Below, one piece after another: positions 7,576-11,834 of a stretch of DNA of 11,834 bases (the stretch's first letter is position 1; every line of letters starts with the position of its first letter). Location of the stretch: the NCBI GenBank assembly GCA_025060275.1, contig JANXCJ010000053.1:1-11834 (forward strand), given 5' to 3'. The stretch comes from Bacteroidia bacterium. Lineage in GTDB: Bacteria; Bacteroidota; Bacteroidia; SpSt-205. The notes beneath the pieces are model-generated. The model saw only the letters and a program-made list of their open reading frames with translations. It had not been told where the DNA came from and searched no databases. The position numbers and the translations under genes are program-made.

Positions 7576-7899
7576 ATGCACATCATACTTACCCCCTCCG
7601 CAGTAACCGAACTTCAGCGCCTCTTACAAGAGAATAGCTCAGCCGCAGGCATTCGCCTAAAAGTAGAGGCTGGTGGCTGTGCAGGGCTCACCTATAAGTT
7701 AGAAATAGTAGAGACGCCTAAACCCACGGAGAGCCGAATAGAGATTGAAGGGATACCCCTATATGTCAATCCTGATCATGCTCTCTTTTTAGAAGGAATA
7801 GAGATAGACTACCCTACTGGCTTAGCTGCCCGAGGTTTTGTATTTCGCAACCCCCAGGCAAAAAGTACCTGTGGATGCGGCAATTCTTTTTCAATCTAA
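7576..7899 (+). CDS. A-type iron-sulfur cluster carrier (IscA/ErpA/HesB family)
   Basis: This 107-residue protein of the HesB/IscA family accepts and delivers Fe-S clusters to apoproteins. The family signature is complete: the three cluster-ligand cysteines are Cys35 in AGGCAGLTY and Cys99 and Cys101 in TCGCGNSF. It starts with the typical LTPSAVTELQRLL helix. AAGGA lies 2 bases before the ATG, which is unusually close for a working Shine-Dalgarno sequence. The gene follows the CHAT gene by 7 bases and may be cotranscribed with it. IscA, SufA and ErpA cannot be separated by sequence alone and no isc or suf neighbours are present, so no symbol is assigned. Confidence 0.93.
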   Translation: MHIILTPSAVTELQRLLQENSSAAGIRLKVEAGGCAGLTYKLEIVETPKPTESRIEIEGIPLYVNPDHALFLEGIEIDYPTGLAARGFVFRNPQAKSTCGCGNSFSI

Positions 7900-7907
7900 A
7901 CTCTTTG

Positions 7908-7915
7908 TACTTTTG
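7908..7915 (+). promoter_or_regulatory. -7 promoter element for rpsF-rpsR-rplI
   Basis: TACTTTTG matches TAnnTTTG exactly and ends 9 bases before the rpsF ATG at 7925. No clear TTTG lies at the -33 distance; only a T-rich stretch (7885-7891) is there. The element falls in the 25-base gap after the Fe-S carrier gene. Confidence 0.6.
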
Positions 7916-7924
7916 CCCCCACTT

Positions 7925-8293
7925 ATGCCGAGGTTGGACCCAGTAGGACAATACGAGGTTACACAAATCTGGCCCCCTGATCTGAGCCCTACAGAATACA
8001 CAGAGTATTTAGAGGATTTCAATCACTTCCTGAAAGAAAATGAAGCAGAAATCCTGAATCAAGAAGTATGGGGCTTGCGTCGTCTTGCCTATCCCATCAA
8101 GAAAAAAAGCTCAGGATATTATGTCTACACCGAGTTTCGTGCGAAAGCCTCTTTCATCGCGGCACTAAGAAAGTACCTCTATCTGCGCCCTTATGTCCTT
8201 CGAGAACTCATTGTAAAGCTTGACAAGCATGCAATTGAATTCAATCGCCGTCGTCAAGAAAAACTGAAGGCGCAAAATCTCTCTGAAGCATGA
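7925..8293 (+). CDS. rpsF: 30S ribosomal protein S6 (bS6)
   Basis: This 122-residue bS6 is the small-subunit protein that forms a heterodimer with S18 on the platform. The recognisable core is YEVTQIWPPDLSPTEYTEYL, then EVWGLRRLAYPIKKKSSGYYVYTEF, the alpha-helix FIAALRKYLYLRPYVLRELIVKLD, and a basic tail. The frame stays open 29 codons further upstream to an ATG at 7838, but that part overlaps the Fe-S carrier gene and the promoter element, so the ATG at 7925 is chosen. The stop overlaps the rpsR start in an ATGA, which couples their translation and fits equimolar synthesis of the S6-S18 pair. Confidence 0.95.
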   Translation: MPRLDPVGQYEVTQIWPPDLSPTEYTEYLEDFNHFLKENEAEILNQEVWGLRRLAYPIKKKSSGYYVYTEFRAKASFIAALRKYLYLRPYVLRELIVKLDKHAIEFNRRRQEKLKAQNLSEA

Positions 8294-8571
8294 TAGAAAA
8301 AGGGATCGGACCGGCCCCCTCCAATCCAGCTTTGGCTATCCTTTCGGGGGTTCGTCAGCGAAAAAAGTTTTGCTTCTTCAAGAAGAGCGGCATTCGTTAC
8401 ATAGATTACAAAGACCCCGAATTTTTACTCACATTCGTTAATGAGCAGGGTAAAATTCTCCCCCGTCGCATCACAGGTACAAGTTGGAAATATCAAAAGC
8501 AGTTAGCCCGTGCCATCAAGCGCGCTCGGCATTTAGCCTTACTACCTTTCGTAGCAGATAATCTGAAGTAA
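8290..8571 (+). CDS. rpsR: 30S ribosomal protein S18 (bS18)
   Basis: This 93-residue bS18 is a partner of S6 on the 30S platform. Hallmarks are RQRKKFCFFKKSGIRYIDYKD, FLLTFVNEQGKILPRRITGTS, and KYQKQLARAIKRARHLALLPF. The first 20 or so residues are a less conserved extension. The start codon overlaps the rpsF stop by four bases (ATGA). rplI begins 4 bases after its stop. In the Bacteroidota ribosome, S18 together with S6 and S21 is reported to hold the 3' end of 16S rRNA and hide the anti-Shine-Dalgarno sequence. Confidence 0.96.
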   Translation: MIEKGIGPAPSNPALAILSGVRQRKKFCFFKKSGIRYIDYKDPEFLLTFVNEQGKILPRRITGTSWKYQKQLARAIKRARHLALLPFVADNLK

Positions 8572-8575
8572 AAAG

Positions 8576-9040
8576 ATGGCAGCCAAAAACATAGAGGTTA
8601 TTCTCAAACAAGATGTAGAAGGATTGGGGCATAAATATGACATAGTCCGAGTGCGCCCAGGCTACGCATGGAATTATCTCATCCCCAAAGGATTGGCAGA
8701 TTTAGCCACAGAAGGGAATAAAAAGCACTTAGAAGCGCATCTAAGACAAATTGCTCATAGACTGGCTCAAGAAAAGGCTGCGGCTCAGCAGCTCGCAGAG
8801 AAGCTCTCCCAAGTGAAACTACACCTCAAAATGCCAGCAGGAAAGGAAGGAAAGCTTTTTGGTGCTGTTACCCCTCAGCAGATCGTATCTGCACTAGCAG
8901 AGCAGGGCTACATCTTAGATCGAAGGCAGGTTCACTTTCCAACTCCTATCCGGGCCTTAGGAAGCCATGTAGTAGAGATTAGACTACACCGAGAAATCGT
9001 AATTACATTGCAGGTAGAAGTATCTCCCCTGGAGGAATAG
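8576..9040 (+). CDS. rplI: 50S ribosomal protein L9 (bL9)
   Basis: This 154-residue bL9 is close to the usual 148-150. The N-terminal rRNA-binding domain shows VILKQDVEGLGHKYDIVRVRPGYAWNYLIPKGLA over residues of about 8-41, written here as one conserved block: VEGLGHK, VRPGYAWNYLIPKGLA. A long connecting helix rich in Ala, Gln, Lys and Glu (about 45-80) follows. The C-terminal domain begins at about 85, with the KEGKLFGAVT motif and then IVSALAEQGYILDRRQV. It is the third gene of rpsF-rpsR-rplI. There is no ssb or priB-like gene between S6 and S18 as in some proteobacteria. The start is the first ATG after the rpsR stop. Confidence 0.96.
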   Translation: MAAKNIEVILKQDVEGLGHKYDIVRVRPGYAWNYLIPKGLADLATEGNKKHLEAHLRQIAHRLAQEKAAAQQLAEKLSQVKLHLKMPAGKEGKLFGAVTPQQIVSALAEQGYILDRRQVHFPTPIRALGSHVVEIRLHREIVITLQVEVSPLEE

Positions 9041-9049
9041 CAATCTGGA

Positions 9050-9065
9050 TTTCTCATGAGAGAAA
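9050..9065. repeat. Short inverted repeat after rplI
   Basis: TTTCTC-ATGA-GAGAAA can form a 6-bp stem with a 4-base loop, 10 bases after the rplI stop. It lacks a following T-run and is A/T-rich, so it is at best a weak terminator or RNA-processing signal. It lies in the 66-base gap that also contains the rpmG promoter element. Confidence 0.3.
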
Positions 9066-9094
9066 GCAAAAGCTGATATCCTGTCAATCCCTCT

Positions 9095-9102
9095 TATCTT
9101 TG
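9095..9102 (+). promoter_or_regulatory. -7 promoter element for rpmG
   Basis: TATCTTTG is an exact TAnnTTTG match ending 4 bases before the rpmG ATG at 9107, the same spacing as at rplS. A -33 TTTG is not evident. It implies a separate, nearly leaderless transcript for rpmG and the following genes. Confidence 0.62.
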
Positions 9103-9106
9103 TAGC

Positions 9107-9292
9107 ATGGCTAAAAAGAAGGGGAATCGGGTACAAGTTGTATTAGAATGCACCGAGCATGCAGCAAGTGGGCTCCCCGGACAATCTCGCTATTACACAT
9201 GGAAGAATCGTAAAAAAACCCCCGGGCGCCTGGAACTTCGTAAGTACAATCCTATCCTTCGCAAACACACTCTTCATAGAGAAGTAAAATAG
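9107..9292 (+). CDS. rpmG: 50S ribosomal protein L33 (bL33)
   Basis: This 61-residue bL33 of the large subunit has the Bacteroidota pattern MAKKKGNRVQVVLECTEH, then YYTWKNRKKTPGRLELRKYNP and ILRKHTLHREVK. It is the zinc-free form: the paired CxxC motifs of zinc-binding L33 are absent and only one cysteine (Cys15) remains. It begins with its own promoter-like element, and the DUF4295 gene starts 8 bases after its stop, an arrangement typical of Bacteroidota. The gene for L28 (rpmB), which commonly precedes rpmG in this phylum, is not upstream here. Confidence 0.95.
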   Translation: MAKKKGNRVQVVLECTEHAASGLPGQSRYYTWKNRKKTPGRLELRKYNPILRKHTLHREVK

Positions 9293-9300
9293 ACTAAACT

Positions 9301-9462
9301 ATGGCAAAGAAAACCGTAGCTACCTTTAGAGGTGGAGATAAGAAAAGTGGGCTGACCCGTGTAATTTACCCTGTCAAAGATGAGCAGGGCCGCGTACGTT
9401 TTCATAAGAAGCTTATCTCCTCCGACCAGCTCCAAAATTTCTTAGCTCAGCGCCCAAAATAA
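9301..9462 (+). CDS. DUF4295 small ribosomal protein (bL38-like)
   Basis: This is a 53-residue basic protein beginning MAKKTVATFRGGDKK and ending QLQNFLAQRPK. It matches the DUF4295 pattern found right after rpmG in Bacteroidota: an MAKK start, a Lys/Arg-rich middle with a V-RFHKKLI segment, and a C-terminal 'sxxQlxxFLA' helix. To my knowledge DUF4295 proteins were seen as an additional large-subunit protein, named bL38, in the Flavobacterium johnsoniae ribosome structure; this is recalled, not checked. It starts 8 bases after rpmG and ends 15 bases before the next gene, so it probably shares the rpmG transcript. Confidence 0.85.
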   Translation: MAKKTVATFRGGDKKSGLTRVIYPVKDEQGRVRFHKKLISSDQLQNFLAQRPK

Positions 9463-9477
9463 GGAAAGAGCTCTACC

Positions 9478-10317
9478 ATGCGGCTTTATAGTGTGAATAC
9501 GGGGCTTTTTGCCCTGGATGGGGGCGCTATGTTTGGTGTAGTCCCGAAGGTCATATGGGAAAAGCTGATTGCTCCTGATGAGCGGAACCGCATCCCGATG
9601 GCTATGCGCGCACTTCTTATAGAAGAGGGAGAACGGCTTATGCTTGTAGATGTAGGAGTAGGACACAAATACACCCCAAAGTTTGCAGATCTCTACGCCA
9701 TCAACCATGGGAGTTATACCTTAGAAGGTGAGCTAAAGAAATTGGGTTTTAGTGTAGAGGATATTACAGATGTGATATTGACGCATCTGCATTTTGACCA
9801 TGCAGGAGGGAGTACAAAGAAAGTGGCGGAAAGGGTAGTACCTACTTTTCCTAAGGCTCGCTACTATATCCAGCGCAGTCATTGGGCCTGGGTGCACCCG
9901 CCCAATCCCCGCGAGAAAGCTAGTTTTTTTCCTGAGAATTATGAGCCGCTTGCGGAGGAAGGTCAGCTAATCCTTCTGGACGGAGAGATGGAAATAATGC
10001 CGGGGGTAAGGATTAGAGTATTCAACGGACATACAGAGGGCCAGCAACTTGTAGAGATACAATATAAGAACTATACAATCTTATATGGCGGAGACCTTTT
10101 TCCTACTAGTGCGCATGTGCCCTTGCCTTATATAATGGCATATGATGTGAGACCCTTAGTAACGCTAGAAGAACGGCAACGAGTCCTCCCCTGGTTAGTG
10201 GAGCAGCAGGTTATCGTTTTCTATGAGCATGACTCTCAAATAGAGTGTAGCACAGTGGTGGAACGAGAACCTGGGCGCTACGAACGCGGACAGATAATCA
10301 GCATAGCTGACCTATAA
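9478..10317 (+). CDS. YtnP-like metallo-beta-lactamase-fold hydrolase
   Basis: This is a 279-residue hydrolase of the metallo-beta-lactamase superfamily. The di-metal site is complete: His103, His105, Asp107 and His108 in THLHFDHAGG, His185 in NGHTEG, Asp206 in YGGDLFP, and His251 in FYEHD. The N-terminal LDGGAMFGVVPKVIW and the C-terminal IMAYDVRP closely resemble Bacillus subtilis YtnP, described as a probable quorum-quenching lactonase, so lactone or ester hydrolysis is the best guess; the actual substrate is unknown. There is no signal peptide, so it is probably cytoplasmic. A purine-rich AGGAAAGAG lies about 8 bases or more before the ATG. It starts 15 bases after the DUF4295 gene, and the thioesterase gene follows after 2 bases. 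Confidence 0.88.
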   Translation: MRLYSVNTGLFALDGGAMFGVVPKVIWEKLIAPDERNRIPMAMRALLIEEGERLMLVDVGVGHKYTPKFADLYAINHGSYTLEGELKKLGFSVEDITDVILTHLHFDHAGGSTKKVAERVVPTFPKARYYIQRSHWAWVHPPNPREKASFFPENYEPLAEEGQLILLDGEMEIMPGVRIRVFNGHTEGQQLVEIQYKNYTILYGGDLFPTSAHVPLPYIMAYDVRPLVTLEERQRVLPWLVEQQVIVFYEHDSQIECSTVVEREPGRYERGQIISIADL

Positions 10318-10319
10318 TA

Positions 10320-10772
10320 ATGTCTCCTATCTGGAAAGTAGAAGCCACCCCTAGTGCTTTGAATGAGCTAGCTCGGGGTACAATGGTGGAAGCAATAGGG
10401 ATTGCTTTTACAGAGATTGGGCCAGACTACATTCGGGCACGGATGCCTGTAGACCACCGCACTCGGCAATATTTAGGTATGCTTCATGGCGGGGCCTCAG
10501 TGGCATTAGCAGAGACAATCGCAAGCACTGCCTCCAATCTCTTAGTAGACCCTCAGACACATTATTGCGTAGGTTTGGAAATTAATGCTAATCACCTACG
10601 AGCAGTAAAAGAAGGATACGTATGGGGGGAAGCCCGCCCAATTCACATAGGACGACAGACACATGTGTGGGATGTGCGAATATATCAAGAAGATACTCAT
10701 TCACTCATTGCCATTGCACGTCACACTGTCATAGTATTAAGCCGTCTAACTAAGCCAGAAAAATTTGGTTAG
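10320..10772 (+). CDS. Hotdog-fold acyl-CoA thioesterase, MenI/YdiI-like
   Basis: This 150-residue hotdog-fold thioesterase hydrolyses acyl-CoA thioesters. It resembles E. coli YdiI (MenI) and EntH along its whole length: IWKVEATPSALNELARGTM, MPVDHRTRQYLGMLHGGAS, then the catalytic Glu65 in ALAETIAS, and GLEINANHLRAVKEGYV. His56-Gly57-Gly58 is the usual oxyanion/active-site loop. A role with dihydroxynaphthoyl-CoA in menaquinone synthesis is plausible since Bacteroidota use menaquinone, but a general housekeeping or PaaI-like role is equally possible; no men genes are nearby. It begins 2 bases after the stop of the hydrolase gene (TAATAATG), and its stop overlaps the end of the opposite-strand lipoprotein gene. 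Confidence 0.92.
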   Translation: MSPIWKVEATPSALNELARGTMVEAIGIAFTEIGPDYIRARMPVDHRTRQYLGMLHGGASVALAETIASTASNLLVDPQTHYCVGLEINANHLRAVKEGYVWGEARPIHIGRQTHVWDVRIYQEDTHSLIAIARHTVIVLSRLTKPEKFG

Positions 10773-11575
10773 GGTATGCGTAGCCCTTTTCTATCACTTG
10801 CATAGGCAATAAAGTAGCCCCATACTCGCCTCTTTCCGCCTGTGAAGTTAGAGTATGCATTATCGGGCGGAGGACTGAATCCTCCGCTACCTCCAAAGGA
10901 ATTCCTTACGACCTGATCGTAATACTGAATAACCTCAACAGGAACTGTCATCAGCTCTAAACTAAAGGTATCTCCAGGCTTGACCTCATAAGGGAATTCA
11001 AAAAGGATAATTCTGCCATCAATATAGCGGTCATCTGAGTATATCCAGTCAAATATCCTATTGAGGAGTGTATCATTGCGCCACACACGGGCACGATAGG
11101 CATTTTGCTGATTAGGAGGGTCTTTTGCTATACCAATGACCCTAATTCCTTCCGGAAGGCCTCCTTCGGCAGGCCTCCATAGACTAAAAAGCGTATCAAT
11201 ACCGACACGCACAGGAAGATAGGAAACTGCCTGTAGCTCCTCACCTTCTATTAAGACTCGCAGACGATATGTGTGGCCTGCTATAGGTCTAACTCTTCCC
11301 TGCGTTCTCACATAAAGGGAGTCTCTCCATCTGAGGGTATCTTTGTCTCCTGTTAGAATATCCTCTAAGAGTATTAGCGCGTTTGAGATAGGAGGAGGTG
11401 AGCCCTCGCCGAAATAGGGCACTGTGCGAGAAACTTTCGCCACTGCACTATCCCTATCATTGTAATAAGCCTCTACAACCCACTCTCCAGCATCTGCCGG
11501 CACATCTACATCTAAGAGTCGTAGGCATCCACTTAGAATGCCACTCACTGAGACCCAAACCCAGGAAAAACGCAT
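10769..11575 (-). CDS. DUF4249 family lipoprotein
   Basis: This 268-residue predicted lipoprotein has signal MRFSWVWVSVSGILSGC with an L-S-G-C lipobox, cysteine 17. The mature part matches the DUF4249 pattern of Bacteroidota: an N-terminal beta-strand WVVEAYYNDRDSAVAKVSR, TVPYFGEGSPPPISNALILL, the GHTYRLRVLIEG strand near residue 100, and the closing NFTGGKRRVWGYFIAYAS. DUF4249 proteins are often encoded next to TonB-dependent receptors and are thought to lie in the outer envelope; no receptor is next to this one, and its function is unknown. The start is the ATG at 11575, 42 bases downstream of the dnaB stop on the same strand, with no evident Shine-Dalgarno sequence. Its 3' end overlaps the convergent thioesterase gene. 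Confidence 0.87.
   Translation of the reverse strand: MRFSWVWVSVSGILSGCLRLLDVDVPADAGEWVVEAYYNDRDSAVAKVSRTVPYFGEGSPPPISNALILLEDILTGDKDTLRWRDSLYVRTQGRVRPIAGHTYRLRVLIEGEELQAVSYLPVRVGIDTLFSLWRPAEGGLPEGIRVIGIAKDPPNQQNAYRARVWRNDTLLNRIFDWIYSDDRYIDGRIILFEFPYEVKPGDTFSLELMTVPVEVIQYYDQVVRNSFGGSGGFSPPPDNAYSNFTGGKRRVWGYFIAYASDRKGLRIP
10772..10790 (+). terminator. Likely intrinsic terminator, possibly bidirectional
   Basis: GGGTA-TGCG-TA(G)CCC followed by TTTTCT forms a short stem with one bulged G and a U-run. It starts at the last base of the thioesterase stop codon. It lies inside the last codons of the minus-strand DUF4249 gene; read the other way, the same stem is followed 7 bases later by ATTTTT, so it may stop both transcripts weakly. 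Confidence 0.4.
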
Positions 11576-11603
11576 ATAGAGGATAAAACAAAATTTTACT
11601 GTG

Positions 11604-11616
11604 AGCTACAATAGCT
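11604..11616. repeat. Small inverted repeat after dnaB
   Basis: AGCTA-CAA-TAGCT is a perfect 5-bp inverted repeat 2 bases after the dnaB stop. No T-run follows directly on the minus strand (a looser T-rich stretch comes 10 bases later), so a terminator is doubtful. The 42-base gap shows no exact TAnnTTTG before the DUF4249 gene; TAAAATTTTG (11600-11591, minus strand) is only a loose match. Confidence 0.25.
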
Positions 11617-11617
11617 T

Positions 11618-11834
11618 TTAGAAGGGGGGTACATCTTCTTCATAATCATCAGGGAAGGAATGGGGCAAATCGTTTGCTCTGGAGGAGAGTGTGTATCCTT
11701 GGGTGGAGGAGATCATCGAGGTAGGCTCTAATGAGAGGAATCGCATATAATCACTTATGAAGCGTAAGCGTATTCTTCCTACAGGACCATTACGCTGTTT
11801 GCTAAGTAGGACCTCAGTAATGCCCTGCGTTGGA
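11618..11834 (-). CDS. dnaB: Replicative DNA helicase DnaB, C-terminal end
   Basis: The last 71 codons of an open frame run in from the window's right edge on the minus strand. The segment ITEVLLSKQRNGPVGRIRLR followed by FISDYMRF matches the conserved end of the DnaB helicase domain (typically 'ei.iaKqRnGptG.v.l.f...y.rF'), which includes the arginine-finger-region RNG sequence. The rest is a low-complexity tail of about 38 residues ending in DDYEEDVPPF, which is acidic and resembles the tip of SSB. The Walker motifs lie outside the window. The ring helicase unwinds DNA at the replication fork; the tail's role is not known to me. Confidence 0.9.
   Translation of the reverse strand, partial: PTQGITEVLLSKQRNGPVGRIRLRFISDYMRFLSLEPTSMISSTQGYTLSSRANDLPHSFPDDYEEDVPPF

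Noticed and set aside
7838..7924. 29-codon upstream extension of rpsF
   Set aside because: It overlaps the end of the Fe-S carrier gene in another frame and includes the rpsF promoter element. S6 homologues align from the ATG at 7925.
9050..9065. Strong terminator after rplI
   Set aside because: The stem is A/T-rich, only 6 bp, and lacks a T-run, so it was listed only as an inverted repeat.
9442..9708. Minus-strand open frames opposite DUF4295 and the hydrolase gene
   Set aside because: They are shadows of two well-supported plus-strand genes, with no recognisable domain or start signal.

Overview
The window reads as an ordinary, gene-dense chromosomal segment of a member of the Bacteroidota. 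The pointers are an ExbB-ExbD-ExbD-TonB cluster of Bacteroidota type, a DUF4295 gene directly after rpmG, a DUF4249 lipoprotein, weak or absent Shine-Dalgarno sequences, and promoter -7 elements of the form TAnnTTTG. The order or genus cannot be decided from this sequence. There is no rRNA, tRNA, CRISPR array, transposase or integrase, and no stretch above about 90 bases lacks a gene.

Layout. Bases 1-3073 (minus strand) hold one tightly packed operon: exbB, two different exbD genes, tonB, and the start of a lipoprotein whose ATG overlaps the tonB stop. Together they make a proton-driven energy transducer for outer-membrane transport; the lipoprotein is probably an envelope partner. An 88-base divergent promoter region (3074-3161) separates this operon from a long plus-strand run. 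That run contains rplS (L19), a secreted 1344-residue TPR-CHAT putative cysteine protease, an A-type Fe-S scaffold gene, rpsF-rpsR-rplI (S6, S18, L9), rpmG (L33), a 53-residue DUF4295 ribosomal protein gene, a YtnP-like metallo-beta-lactamase-fold hydrolase and a MenI/YdiI-like hotdog thioesterase. The run ends at 10772, overlapping by four bases the end of a minus-strand DUF4249 lipoprotein. Upstream of that lipoprotein, on the minus strand, is the 3' end of dnaB.

The most interesting signals are regulatory. Four TAnnTTTG elements lie only 4-9 bases before the chosen start codons of exbB, rplS, rpsF and rpmG, which predicts leaderless or nearly leaderless mRNAs. The exbB/rplS pair is built symmetrically around a perfect 6-bp inverted repeat lying exactly midway between the two -7 elements. 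The most unusual protein is the exported TPR-CHAT protein, which sits 12 and 7 bases from housekeeping genes. No obvious new multi-gene defence or mobile system is present.
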